From positions 3,348,001-3,412,000 of the forward strand of contig CAWKCD010000001.1 of assembly GCA_963848035.1 (NCBI GenBank): 64,000 nucleotides of DNA. Direction: 5' to 3'. The notes beneath the pieces are model-generated. The model saw nothing but the letters and a program-made list of their open reading frames with translations. It was not told the DNA's origin and did no database searches. Shown in pieces: positions 1 through 8,541 of this stretch; the first letter of the stretch is position 1; each line of letters starts with the position of its first letter. The DNA comes from JAVVHH01 sp963848035. Lineage in GTDB: Bacteria; Pseudomonadota; Alphaproteobacteria; Acetobacterales; Acetobacteraceae. The position numbers and the translations under genes are program-made.

Positions 1-42
1 AACCAGATTTTCCGATCCTGCCGGATTTGACTTTATTCCGGG

Positions 43-2670
43 TTAACGTTCGTCTCTGGACCGCAACTTCGGGCCGCGGCGTTGCAAGCCGTCGCGCAGC
101 ATCGCGGTGACCATGTCTGCGGGCTGCGGCTTGCTGTAGTAGAAGCCCTGGATCTCGGTGCAGCCTTCGGCGCGCAAGCGGGACAATTGCTCGCGGGTTT
201 CGACGCCTTCGGCGATCGCGCCGATGCCGAGGCTGCGCCCGAGGCTGAGGACGGCGCGGACGATCGAGGCGGAGTCCGGGTTGCGGTCCAGGTCTTTGAC
301 GAAGGATTGGTCGACCTTGATCTTATCGAACGGGAAGCTCCGCAGATTGCCGAGGGACGAGTAGCCGGTGCCGAAATCGTCCATCGAGATGCGGATGCCT
401 TCCGCCTTCAGGCGGTGCAGCGTGGCCAGATTGGCGTCGGTGTCGTGCAGCAGGAGCAACTCGGTGATTTCGAGCTCGAGGCGGTTCGGTTCGAGGCCGG
501 TTTCCTTGAGGATGCGCAGGACCGTGTCGGCGAGCTCGCGATCCTTGAACTGAGCGGGCGAGAGGTTGACCGCGATGCGCACCGCCGTCGGCCAGGCGAC
601 TGCGGTTTCGCAGGCGCGGCGGAGGATCCATTGGCCGAGATGCCGGATCAGGCCGGTCTCTTCGGCGAGGCCGATGAAGTCGAGCGGCGAGATGGTGCCG
701 CGCTTGGGGTGGTTCCAGCGGACGAGCGCTTCGAAGGCGACGATCTCGTCGGTGTAGACGTCGACGACGGGCTGGAAGTGGAGTTCCATTTCGTCGCGGG
801 CGATCGCCATCCGGAGGTCGACCTCGAGCGTCCGCCGGGCTTGGGCCTTCGCGTCCATTTCGGGTTCGAAGAAGCGGAAGGTGTTGCGGCCGTCGGCTTT
901 CGCCCGGTAGAGCGCGAGATCGGCGTTCTTGATCAGTTTTGCGGAGTCGTCGTCGCCGGGACTGCTGAGGACGATGCCGATGCTGGCGGCGGTGAGGACC
1001 TGCTGGCCGTCGAGATCGACGGGCAGGGCGACGGCTTCGAGCAGGCGGGCTGCGAGCGACGTGGCGAATTCGACGCCGGGCAATTCGGGGAGGATCACGG
1101 CGAATTCGTCGCCGCCGAGGCGCGCGACGGTGTCGGAGGCGCGTAGGCAGGCCGAGACGCGGCGTGCGACGATCTTGAGGAGCATGTCGCCGGCGGGATG
1201 GCCGAGCGTGTCGTTGACGTATTTGAAATGATCGAGGTCGAGGCAGAACACGGCGATCGGCTTGTCGGAGCGCAGGCCGCGCTGCAGTGCGTCATCCAGC
1301 TTTTCGCGGAACAGAACGCGGTTCGGCAGGTCGGTGAGCGCGTCGTGATGGGCGATGTGCTGGATGCGGCGTTCACGCAGCTTGAGCTCGGTGACGTCCG
1401 TGTACAGGATGACCGTTCCGCCGTCGGGCGTGCGGTGCTCGTTGACGAGGATCCAGCGATTGTCGCTCAACTGGCGTTCGAACACGTGATGATCGCTGCG
1501 ATGGGCGTCCAAACGCAGTTCGAGCTCGTGGCGGCGATCACCGTCACGCTCCAAGGGCGCGAGGGCTTCACCGGCTTCGGCGCGGATGATGAAGTCGTAG
1601 GTCGCCCCGGCATCCACGAGCTCGTTCAGCGCCGGGTAGAGGCTCTTGTAGTGGCTGTTGCAGATGGTGACCTGATCGTTGGCGTCGAACATCAGGAGGC
1701 CCTGGGACAGGCTCTCGACGATGGCCGAGCGGGTCCGCGCTTCGGCGGCGGCGACGGCGGCCTCGCCTTCCTTGATCCGGGTCGCGTCCATGATGACGCC
1801 GGTCCAGACCACGGAGCCATCGGCTTGCCGGGTCGGCCGGGCGATGGCGTGGGTGTATTTGCGCTGGCCGTCGGCCATCACGATGGAGGCTTCGACGTCC
1901 CACGGGGTGAGCGTGCGCGATGCTTCGAGCAGTCGGTCGCGGAAACCGTCACGATAATCGGCGGCGTAACGGTCGAAGAGCGCTTGCGGGTTGGTCAGGA
2001 TCTCCGCGGCGGGGACGCCGAAGAGTTCGAAGGCGCTCTCGCTGATATAGGTGTAGCGGATGTCGCCGTTCGGCCGCACCACGCGTTGGTAGACGACGCC
2101 GGGGATGGCGGCGGTCAGGGAGGCGAAGCTCTCGCCAGCGGAACGTGAGCGGGTTTCGCGGTTGGCGACGGTGAGGGCAAGGCCGACGGACGTGGCGAGC
2201 TGGGCGAGCTGGGCGAGGGCGGGCGCGAGGTGGTCAGGGTCGGTGCGGAGATAGGCGAGAACGGATCCGGCGGCGGTTTGCTCGACGTGAACGGGCTCGG
2301 TGCAGAGCCAGGCCGGGGCGCCGGCTTCCATATCGAGGATCGAGGAAATCTGGCTCGCCGTGGGGGGGTCTTTCAGGAGGGCGGCCGGAAAGTCGTGGGA
2401 GGTCCTGGTATGCGAGTGCCCGGCGCCATCGATCAGCACCACGGCGCAGCTTGCGCCATCGAACAGCTTCGTCGCGCAGGCGAGGGTGCGCTCGACGATC
2501 TCCGAGATCGGGGCGCCGCACAGCGCGGCTTCGAGAATGGCTTGGTGGGTTGCCAGAATGTGCTGCGCGGCTTCGTTGGCGGCGTCGGACGGCGGTCGAT
2601 CCGCTTCGGTGCGTGATACGATCGCCCGTCCAGCGTCGCGCACGCTGTCTCCACCGAGAATGCCGTCCAC
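43..2670 (-). CDS. GAF-PAS-PAS-GGDEF-EAL cyclic-di-GMP signalling protein
   Basis: An 875-residue cytoplasmic protein that probably makes and/or degrades cyclic di-GMP in response to a signal. The N-terminal ~50-170 region looks GAF-like, followed by two PAS-like regions (about 185-310 and 318-435). The GGDEF domain has an intact RLGGDEF motif at residues 519-523. The EAL domain has an intact EALVRWNHP motif starting at residue 647 and the DDFGTGYSSL motif further on, so both activities could be functional. No membrane segment is obvious. The start is GTG, with an AGGTG ribosome site five bases upstream; an AGGAGG-like run lies further upstream. It is divergent from the GT61 gene. Family assignment is secure; the input signal and the net activity are unknown. 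Confidence 0.95.
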   Translation of the reverse strand: MDGILGGDSVRDAGRAIVSRTEADRPPSDAANEAAQHILATHQAILEAALCGAPISEIVERTLACATKLFDGASCAVVLIDGAGHSHTRTSHDFPAALLKDPPTASQISSILDMEAGAPAWLCTEPVHVEQTAAGSVLAYLRTDPDHLAPALAQLAQLATSVGLALTVANRETRSRSAGESFASLTAAIPGVVYQRVVRPNGDIRYTYISESAFELFGVPAAEILTNPQALFDRYAADYRDGFRDRLLEASRTLTPWDVEASIVMADGQRKYTHAIARPTRQADGSVVWTGVIMDATRIKEGEAAVAAAEARTRSAIVESLSQGLLMFDANDQVTICNSHYKSLYPALNELVDAGATYDFIIRAEAGEALAPLERDGDRRHELELRLDAHRSDHHVFERQLSDNRWILVNEHRTPDGGTVILYTDVTELKLRERRIQHIAHHDALTDLPNRVLFREKLDDALQRGLRSDKPIAVFCLDLDHFKYVNDTLGHPAGDMLLKIVARRVSACLRASDTVARLGGDEFAVILPELPGVEFATSLAARLLEAVALPVDLDGQQVLTAASIGIVLSSPGDDDSAKLIKNADLALYRAKADGRNTFRFFEPEMDAKAQARRTLEVDLRMAIARDEMELHFQPVVDVYTDEIVAFEALVRWNHPKRGTISPLDFIGLAEETGLIRHLGQWILRRACETAVAWPTAVRIAVNLSPAQFKDRELADTVLRILKETGLEPNRLELEITELLLLHDTDANLATLHRLKAEGIRISMDDFGTGYSSLGNLRSFPFDKIKVDQSFVKDLDRNPDSASIVRAVLSLGRSLGIGAIAEGVETREQLSRLRAEGCTEIQGFYYSKPQPADMVTAMLRDGLQRRGPKLRSRDER

Positions 2671-2852
2671 TAATCACCTATCAAAAGAAACCTCCTCCCT
2701 TTTCCGTCAAAATCTTTACGCAAAGATGAACGCGTATCGTTTTAGTCAGGCAGCGATGCGAATGGCCGGTCAGCGCGGCGAAGGTGCAAATCGCGGGATC
2801 GGCGGTAAGATGCCTGGCCGGCAATGGGCGTCGGGCGGGGTCTTTGCCGTCA

Positions 2853-4007
2853 ATGAATGAATCTTCGGGGCTTTTCGTGCCTTCGGCTGCCGACGTCGTC
2901 GGCGGGGCGAACGTCGTTCCGGTCGAGGCCGGGCAGGATTGGGCGCGGGAAGCGGCGGCGTTCGTGGTCGACCAGGCTGGCGGCAGCGACGTGGCGGTGC
3001 TGAGGGATGTGCAGCCGCACAGACGGCATGGCGTATACGAGATGGCGCTCAGCGAGACGCTGGTGTTCGGGCATCACCATTTGCATGCGTTCCTCACCTC
3101 GCCGGACCGGTTCGATTGCCAGGAGATCGAGCATTACCGGCGGCGGTTGGACTACCATGTGGACAACCATCCGGGACGGCAGCTGCCGATGCCGCAGATC
3201 CATCGCGTGGATGGGCGGTTCGAGGTGTCGTATCGCAATCTCGCCGGGCTGCGCATCGCCGACGTCGGCGGGCGGGTGGTGTTCGGGACGCCGACGGAGC
3301 CGCTGAACTGGGGGATGTGGATCCTGCAGGCGTTGCCGATCGCGGCGGGGTTCGTTGCGGAGCGTTCGGCGGATCGGATGCTGATCCATGCGGGGCGGCC
3401 GTGGCAGCTCGGGCTTCTGGCGGCCGCCGGGCTGTCGGCGCGGGAGATCGTGCATCAGGAGCTGGGGCATACGTATTACTGCCGGGATCTTCGGGTGACG
3501 CAATATACGCAAGTGGATCTGGTGCCGACGCCCAATGATCGGGCGCTGTATGCGAGGATTGGGCGGTCGTTGGCGCCGCAGGCGGGTGGCGGGCGGAAGC
3601 GGCGGATCTTCCTATCGCGGCGGTCGGTGTCGAAGGCGGCGGCGAATTACCGGGCGCTGACGAACGAGGACGAGCTGATCGATCGGATGGCCGAGCTGGG
3701 CTTCGAGATCCACGAGCCCGAGCAGTTGGCGTTCGCGGACCAAATCGCCCTGTTCCGCGAGGCGGAGATGGTTGTGGGGCTGGGGGGAGCGGCGCTGTTC
3801 AACGTGGTGTTCTGCGAGCCGGGCACGTTGGTGGTGTCGATCGAGAGCAGTTCGATCTTCATCCATAACCATGCGATGCTGTTCGGCTCGCTGGGTCACC
3901 GGTTCGGCTTCATCTTGGGGACGCAGGACGAGAGCGATCCGACGCCGATCCACAAGCGGTGGAGCGTGGATGTGGCGGGGGTGGTGCGGACGCTGCGGGG
4001 GATCTGA
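2853..4007 (+). CDS. Glycosyltransferase family 61 protein (DUF563)
   Basis: A 384-residue cytoplasmic protein resembling GT61 glycosyltransferases, which transfer sugars to glycans or polysaccharides. The support is the C-terminal half: an RRIFLSRR segment, then a 'FREAEMVVGLGGAALFNVVF' stretch matching the family's conserved glycine-rich GAGL-type motif, then 'CEPGTLVV'. The ATG at 2853 was chosen over an in-frame ATG at 2784 because a purine-rich GGGCGGGG lies about ten bases upstream and the upstream residues look non-conserved. It stands alone between a divergent GGDEF-EAL gene and a convergent DUF3597 gene. Acceptor and donor are unknown; a cell-surface polysaccharide is the likeliest target. 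Confidence 0.8.
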   Translation: MNESSGLFVPSAADVVGGANVVPVEAGQDWAREAAAFVVDQAGGSDVAVLRDVQPHRRHGVYEMALSETLVFGHHHLHAFLTSPDRFDCQEIEHYRRRLDYHVDNHPGRQLPMPQIHRVDGRFEVSYRNLAGLRIADVGGRVVFGTPTEPLNWGMWILQALPIAAGFVAERSADRMLIHAGRPWQLGLLAAAGLSAREIVHQELGHTYYCRDLRVTQYTQVDLVPTPNDRALYARIGRSLAPQAGGGRKRRIFLSRRSVSKAAANYRALTNEDELIDRMAELGFEIHEPEQLAFADQIALFREAEMVVGLGGAALFNVVFCEPGTLVVSIESSSIFIHNHAMLFGSLGHRFGFILGTQDESDPTPIHKRWSVDVAGVVRTLRGI

Positions 4008-4063
4008 GGCGCTGCGCTCCTCGCCATGACGAGTTCGAGCGGGCCGTCGTCGGCGTCGAGGCG

Positions 4064-4097
4064 TCATCCGGCCAGGCGCGGTGGCTTGGCCGGATGA
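4064..4097. terminator. Hairpin between convergent genes, probable bidirectional terminator
   Basis: A perfect 11-bp inverted repeat (TCATCCGGCCA at 4064-4074, TGGCCGGATGA at 4087-4097) with a 12-base loop lies in the 100-bp gap between the GT61 gene (plus) and the DUF3597 gene (minus). There is no strong T-run on either side, so termination is inferred from position and stem strength. Confidence 0.55.
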
Positions 4098-4107
4098 TGG
4101 GCTCGTG

Positions 4108-4545
4108 TCAGCCCTTGAGGCTGTCGGGGACCTTGCCGCCGTTTTCGGCGAGCTTCTGCATGACGGCGTGGTGCAGGGCGATGTTCTGCTCGGCGGTGCC
4201 GTCGGCGCCGACGTGGACGTTCAGCTCGTTGCCGAGGTCCTTGCGGGCGTTGAGGCTGGAGTCGAGGTCGAGCATCTTGAGCAGGTCGACGATCGAGGTC
4301 TGCCAGTTGCCGCCGCCGCCCTTCTGGGAGGCCATTTGAGTGAGCACGGCTTCGACGTCGACGGGCGCGGACGGGGCCGTGGTGGAAGCAGCGGCGGCGG
4401 CGGACGAGTTGACCGACAGGACATCGGCGGATTTGGCGGCTTCGGGCTGCACCGTGTCCGGTTGCGCCGCGTCGGGTGTTGCGGCTGCAGGTTGTGCGTC
4501 GTCGTGATGGAAGATCTTATGCATAATCGAACCGAACAAGCTCAT
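4108..4545 (-). CDS. DUF3597 domain-containing protein
   Basis: A 145-residue small soluble protein. Residues 1-14 (MSLFGSIMHKIFHH) and the C-terminal ~80 residues (VDVEAVLTQMA, WQTSIVDLLKMLDLDSSL, ELNV, LH.AVMQKLAENGGKVPDSLK) match DUF3597, a family of unknown function resembling the LysM-less part of YgaU-type proteins. The middle (about 15-65) is an Ala/Pro/Ser-rich low-complexity linker. The start has a strong AAGGAGGAG ribosome site. It lies 101 bp downstream of the metallo-hydrolase gene and is probably a separate unit. Confidence 0.85.
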   Translation of the reverse strand: MSLFGSIMHKIFHHDDAQPAAATPDAAQPDTVQPEAAKSADVLSVNSSAAAAASTTAPSAPVDVEAVLTQMASQKGGGGNWQTSIVDLLKMLDLDSSLNARKDLGNELNVHVGADGTAEQNIALHHAVMQKLAENGGKVPDSLKG

Positions 4546-4646
4546 GGGTCGCTCCTCCTTGGGATCGCGCCAGAGGCCGCGAAGCGCGGCGCGGCGTCAA
4601 GCGATCGATCGTTGAATATTGTCGGATACGAAACTGCGCGCTGGGA

Positions 4647-5510
4647 TTAGGCCCAGAGGGCGGGGAGATACTCGTAGCCATCGCCGCTCTTGACGACGGT
4701 GCCCATCGCGGGAAAGGGCGCGTGGAAGTAGAACAGGCGGCGTTTGTCGGCGGCGGCCTGGTCGAGGATCCTGCGGCGGGTGGCGATGGCGCGGTCGGGA
4801 TCGAGGTCGAAGATGGCCTGCCAGGTAGGGTGGCGGGCGAAGATCAGGGGATTGTTGGTGATGTCGGCGGTAAAGAGAAGTTTCTCGGCGCCGGAGGTGA
4901 TCTCGATGGCGGACATGCCGGGGGTGTGGCCGTCGGCTTGGATGGATTTGAAGCCAGGGATGATCTCGTCGCCCCAGGCGAATTTGGTGACCTCGTTGGC
5001 GCTGGGGCCGAAGATGGTGCGGACGGCCGTGAAGGTGTCCTTGAGCATGGCAGGGGCGGACGCGGCGTTGGCGTCGTCCATGAAGTAGTCCCACTCGGGC
5101 TTGGGGACGTAGATCTTGGCGTTGGGGAAGGTGAGGGCGCCGTCCTTGCGGCGGATGCCGCCGACGTGGTCGCCGTGGAAGTGGCTGATGATGAGGGTGG
5201 TGACGTCGCCGGGCTGATGGCCGGCGGCTTGGAGGTTGGCGAGGAGGTTGCCGGCGCTGGGCGGGCCGGAGTCGCCGAAGCCGGTGTCGATGAGGACGAG
5301 GCCGTCGGGGGTGCGGATGGCCAGGGCGGTGAAGGTGAGGGTGAGCTTGTCGGGGGCCATGCCGGCGGCGGCGAAGGCTTCGCTGACTTCGGCGTCGCTG
5401 GCGTTGCGGACGAAGCCCGGCGGCCGGTCGCGGACGAGGGTGCCGTCGTGCAGCGCGATGGCTTCGAAGGCGCCGAGTTGGGTGCGGTAGAAACCGGGGG
5501 GGTGGCTCAT
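4647..5510 (-). CDS. MBL-fold metallo-hydrolase
   Basis: A 287-residue metallo-beta-lactamase-fold hydrolase. The metal-binding motif HFHGDHVGG is at residues 110-118 and is complete (H110, H112, D114, H115). Downstream come DGHTPGM, which supplies another His ligand, 'LLFTADITNNPL', which supplies the bridging Asp, and 'FYFHAPFPAMG', which supplies the last His. No signal peptide is evident. The family includes lactonases, glyoxalase II-like and other ester or lactone hydrolases; the substrate cannot be told. It is the last gene of the peptide-type ABC/oxidase operon, separated from the binding-protein gene by a 9-bp-stem hairpin. The ATG lies just inside the leader before a conserved-looking MSHPPGFYR N-terminus. 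Confidence 0.9.
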   Translation of the reverse strand: MSHPPGFYRTQLGAFEAIALHDGTLVRDRPPGFVRNASDAEVSEAFAAAGMAPDKLTLTFTALAIRTPDGLVLIDTGFGDSGPPSAGNLLANLQAAGHQPGDVTTLIISHFHGDHVGGIRRKDGALTFPNAKIYVPKPEWDYFMDDANAASAPAMLKDTFTAVRTIFGPSANEVTKFAWGDEIIPGFKSIQADGHTPGMSAIEITSGAEKLLFTADITNNPLIFARHPTWQAIFDLDPDRAIATRRRILDQAAADKRRLFYFHAPFPAMGTVVKSGDGYEYLPALWA

Positions 5511-5549
5511 TGTCGGCTCCGTTGCGGTGTGTTCGTCCCCCCATTCCGG

Positions 5550-5573
5550 CCCTCCCCCACGAAGGGGGGAGGG
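5550..5573 (-). terminator. Intercistronic hairpin 3' of the solute-binding protein gene
   Basis: A perfect 9-bp stem (CCCTCCCCC at 5550-5558, GGGGGAGGG at 5565-5573) with a six-base loop, a few bases after the stop codon of the binding-protein gene. There is no T-run. It probably stabilises the upstream mRNA end or partly terminates transcription, raising binding-protein levels over the metallo-hydrolase. A similar hairpin follows livK at 47435-47458. Confidence 0.55.
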
Positions 5574-5581
5574 AGTTGAGG

Positions 5582-7186
5582 TCAGGCCCACTTCCAGTCG
5601 GCGAGGTTCCAGGCGTTGAGGCGGACGTTGATGTTGGGCTGATAGCCCTCGAGCTTGGCTTTGGTTCCCTCGATGCGAATGTATTGGTGCTGGGGGATGA
5701 AGGCGAGGTCTTCGCGGAGGACCTGCTGCAGCTTCTGGTAGATCGGGATGCGCTTGGCTTGGTCGAGTTCGTTGGCGCCCTCGAGGAGCAGGCGGTCGAC
5801 CTCGGGGTTGTCGTATTGCATGGTGTTCTGGCCGGAGCCGGTCTTGGCGGCGATCGAGGTGCTGCGGAAGTAGTCGGACGCGTCGGGGTCGGGGCCGACC
5901 ATGAAGTTGAGGCCGACCATGGCGGTCTCGAACTGGGATTTGATCCAGTATTCGCCCCACATGACGGCCGGCGGCAGGTTCTTGATGGTCATCTCGATGC
6001 CGATGGATTTGAAGTCCTGCTGGATGAGCTGCTGGACTTGTTCGCGCAGGTGGTTGCCGGCGGTGGTGGAGTTGGCGAAGGCGAGGCGGACGCCGTTTTT
6101 GGCGCGGATGCCGTCGGGGCCGGGCTTCCAGCCGGCCTGGTCGAGGAGGGCCTTCGCCTTGTCGAGGCTGTATTCGTGCTTCGGCAGGTTGGGGTTGTAG
6201 GCCCAGCTCTCCTTGGGGAGGAAGGATTCGGACGGGGCCATCCGGCCGTAATAGATCTGCTCGATAATGCTGGCTTTGTCGTAGGCGTAGTAGATCGCCT
6301 GGCGGACGGCTTTTTCCTTGAACTGCGGCAGGCCGTGGTTGAAGTAGAAGTTCTCGATCGAGGCTTGCGGGGCGGTGACGACGGTGCGGCCGGCGAATTT
6401 CACCGCTTCGTCGTAATGGTCGGCGGAGATGCCTTGCAGGCCGATGTAGTCGATGTCGCCGGTGCGGAACTGGGTGAATAGCACGGTGAGATCGGGGATG
6501 TATTTGAAGATGGCGGTGGCGATGTTGGGGCCGGCGGCGAAATAGTCTTCGTTGGCGACGAGGGTGATGTGGTCGCCGGGGACGCGTTCCTTCCATTTGT
6601 AGGGGCCGGTGCCGACCGGGCTCTCGTTGTAGCGGCCGCCGACGGCGGGTTCGTTCTCGAGCTTGTGCTTGGGGACGATGCCGAACCAGGCGAGGATCGA
6701 GAGATAGGGCGCGAAAGGTTTCTTCATCTTCCAGACGATGCGGTCGGGGGCGGGGGTCTGGATGTCGTCGATCAGCTCGTGGCCGGTCCGGCTGTAGGCG
6801 GGGAAGTCGGGGGCCATGACGCTTTTGAGGGTGAAGGCGACGTCGGCGGAGGTGAAGGGGGTGCCGTCATGCCATTTGACGCCGGGGCGGAGCTTGATCG
6901 ACCAGGTGAGGCCGTCGGCGGAGAGGCCGCCATTGGCGACGGTGGGGATCTCGACAGCGAGGCGGGGGAGCATCTCGCCGGAGGGGGCGACCTGCCAAAG
7001 CGGGCTGTAGAGGGCGGCGTGGATGCCGTCGTCGACTTCGATGTGGGGTTTGCGGGGGTCGAAGACGGTGGGCTCCTGGGAGAGGCCGATGATGACCTGG
7101 CCGGTGGCTTTCTGCTTTTCGGCGAGAGCGGGGGTGGCAGCGAGTGCTGCTGACGTGGCGAGGAAGAGGCGACGCGAGAGCTGCAT
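5582..7186 (-). CDS. ABC transporter substrate-binding protein, family 5 (peptide/opine type)
   Basis: A 534-residue periplasmic binding protein of the DppA/OppA (SBP_bac_5) family. It has an export signal, MQLSRRLFLATSAALAATPALA, with a twin-Arg-like SRR and cleavage expected after ALA near residue 23. Family signatures include 'TWSIKLRPGVKWHDGTPF', 'DVAFTLKSV', 'GTGPYKW' and 'AIYYAYDK'. The start has an AGGAG ribosome site (ACAGGAGACCAGACATG). It follows an FAD oxidoreductase gene, and the two permeases and two ATPases of the system lie upstream in the same transcript. Having the binding protein near the 3' end of the operon is unusual. Ligands of this family include peptides, opines, glutathione, nickel and sugars; the neighbouring amine oxidases favour an amino-acid derivative. 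Confidence 0.93.
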   Translation of the reverse strand: MQLSRRLFLATSAALAATPALAEKQKATGQVIIGLSQEPTVFDPRKPHIEVDDGIHAALYSPLWQVAPSGEMLPRLAVEIPTVANGGLSADGLTWSIKLRPGVKWHDGTPFTSADVAFTLKSVMAPDFPAYSRTGHELIDDIQTPAPDRIVWKMKKPFAPYLSILAWFGIVPKHKLENEPAVGGRYNESPVGTGPYKWKERVPGDHITLVANEDYFAAGPNIATAIFKYIPDLTVLFTQFRTGDIDYIGLQGISADHYDEAVKFAGRTVVTAPQASIENFYFNHGLPQFKEKAVRQAIYYAYDKASIIEQIYYGRMAPSESFLPKESWAYNPNLPKHEYSLDKAKALLDQAGWKPGPDGIRAKNGVRLAFANSTTAGNHLREQVQQLIQQDFKSIGIEMTIKNLPPAVMWGEYWIKSQFETAMVGLNFMVGPDPDASDYFRSTSIAAKTGSGQNTMQYDNPEVDRLLLEGANELDQAKRIPIYQKLQQVLREDLAFIPQHQYIRIEGTKAKLEGYQPNINVRLNAWNLADWKWA

Positions 7187-7205
7187 GTCTGGTCTCCTGT
7201 TAGAG

Positions 7206-8531
7206 TTAGAGGCCGCCTTCGAGCGAGATGGGCGACCCGTCGGTGAAGCGGCTGAAGCGGAACGGGGTGGGGTCGACGAGGGGGGTGGCGGACGTTGCGA
7301 TCTCGGCGGCGAGCCTACCCGCAGCCGGGCCGATCCCGAAACCATGACCGGAGAAGCCGGTGGCGATGACGAGGCCGGGGATGGTGTCGACTTCGGAGAT
7401 GACGGGGACGGCGTCGGGGGTGACGTCGATGAGGCCGGCCCATTGCTGGGTGACTTGGACGCCGCGGAAGACGGGGAAGATCTCGCGCAGGCTGGTCATG
7501 GCGGCGTCGTTGATGGGGAGCACCGGGTCGGGGTCGAGGGTGCGGGTGGTCTCGAACGGGCTGGGCTGATCGAGGTCCCAGCGCTTGGGGGTGCGGGCTT
7601 CGGTCATGAAGCGGTCGTCGAGGCGCAGGCGCAGGCCGCGGCGTTCGGCGCGGGCGGCGGGCAGGAAGTTGAAGAAGAAGCGGAACGTGTCGGGGGTGAT
7701 GGGGACGATGTTGGCCCGGCCGTTGGCGATGGTGTAGCCGCCGTCGGCGCGCTTGCGGTAGGCGACGTTGCCGAGCCAGGCGGAGGTTTCGGGGGCGCCG
7801 GAGACCGGCGCGGTGCGGAGCACGGAGGAGCGGGTCTTCAGTTGCGGCAGGCGCAGGCCGAGGCTGCCGCAGAACAGGCGGGACCAGGCGCCGCTCGCCA
7901 GGATCGCGCTGTTGCAGGTGACGCGGCCGCGTTCGGTGATGACAGCGGAAACGCGGCCGGCGGTGCGGTCGAGGCCGCGGACGGCGCAGTTCTCGAGGAT
8001 GATGGCGCCGGCGGCGCGGGCTGCGGCAGCGAGGGCGGGGACGGCTTTCTGGGGTTCGGCGCGGCCGTCGGTCTTGGTGTAGAGGGCGGCGGGGAAGCGC
8101 TTGGTGGCGCCGGGCATGAGGGCGGCGAGTTCGTCGCCTTCGACGATGCGGCTGCCCATCTGGAAGGGAGAGACGCGGTCGAGCCATTTTTCGTAATGGG
8201 CGCGGTCCGAGTCCGAGGTGGCGACATAGAGGACGCCGCATTCGGTGAAGCCGGTGGGGAGGCCTTCGCGGGTGAGGTCGCCCCACATGCGCAGCGCTTC
8301 GATGATCAGCGGGACCTCGCGGAGGTCGCGGCCGGTCTTGCGGACCCAGCCCCAGTTCCGGCTGGACTGTTCGCCGGCGAGTTTGCCCTTTTCGCAGAGC
8401 AGGACGGAGACGCCTTGGCGGGCGAGGTGGAGCGCCGCGCTGATGCCGATGATGCCGCCGCCGATGACGACCACGTCGGCGTGGGCGGGGAGGGTGGCGT
8501 CGGTCTCGGCCGGGTCGATGGTGGGTCCCAT
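7206..8531 (-). CDS. FAD-dependent oxidoreductase, DAO family
   Basis: A 441-residue flavoprotein of the D-amino-acid oxidase/glycine oxidase/sarcosine oxidase superfamily. The dinucleotide-binding motif VVVIGGGIIGISAALHLA lies at about residues 20-37, followed by the acidic residue of LCEKG. A C-terminal 'GFSGHGFGIGPAAGRLAAEI' segment is typical for the DAO FAD-contact region. No signal peptide is evident, so it is cytoplasmic. It probably oxidises a secondary amine or D-amino acid imported by the surrounding ABC transporter. It sits between the second ATPase gene and the binding-protein gene and is the first of three DAO homologues within 15 kb. The exact substrate is not readable. Confidence 0.9.
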   Translation of the reverse strand: MGPTIDPAETDATLPAHADVVVIGGGIIGISAALHLARQGVSVLLCEKGKLAGEQSSRNWGWVRKTGRDLREVPLIIEALRMWGDLTREGLPTGFTECGVLYVATSDSDRAHYEKWLDRVSPFQMGSRIVEGDELAALMPGATKRFPAALYTKTDGRAEPQKAVPALAAAARAAGAIILENCAVRGLDRTAGRVSAVITERGRVTCNSAILASGAWSRLFCGSLGLRLPQLKTRSSVLRTAPVSGAPETSAWLGNVAYRKRADGGYTIANGRANIVPITPDTFRFFFNFLPAARAERRGLRLRLDDRFMTEARTPKRWDLDQPSPFETTRTLDPDPVLPINDAAMTSLREIFPVFRGVQVTQQWAGLIDVTPDAVPVISEVDTIPGLVIATGFSGHGFGIGPAAGRLAAEIATSATPLVDPTPFRFSRFTDGSPISLEGGL

Positions 8532-8541
8532 GGCGGGTTCC

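Noticed and set aside
82..1146. Long plus-strand open frame opposite the GGDEF-EAL gene
   Set aside because: It is antisense to a strongly conserved gene; the Gly/Asp/Val-rich sequence is what GC-rich codon bias produces on the opposite strand.
4108..4545. LysM-type peptidoglycan-binding protein
   Set aside because: The C-terminal region matches DUF3597, but no LysM repeat is visible.
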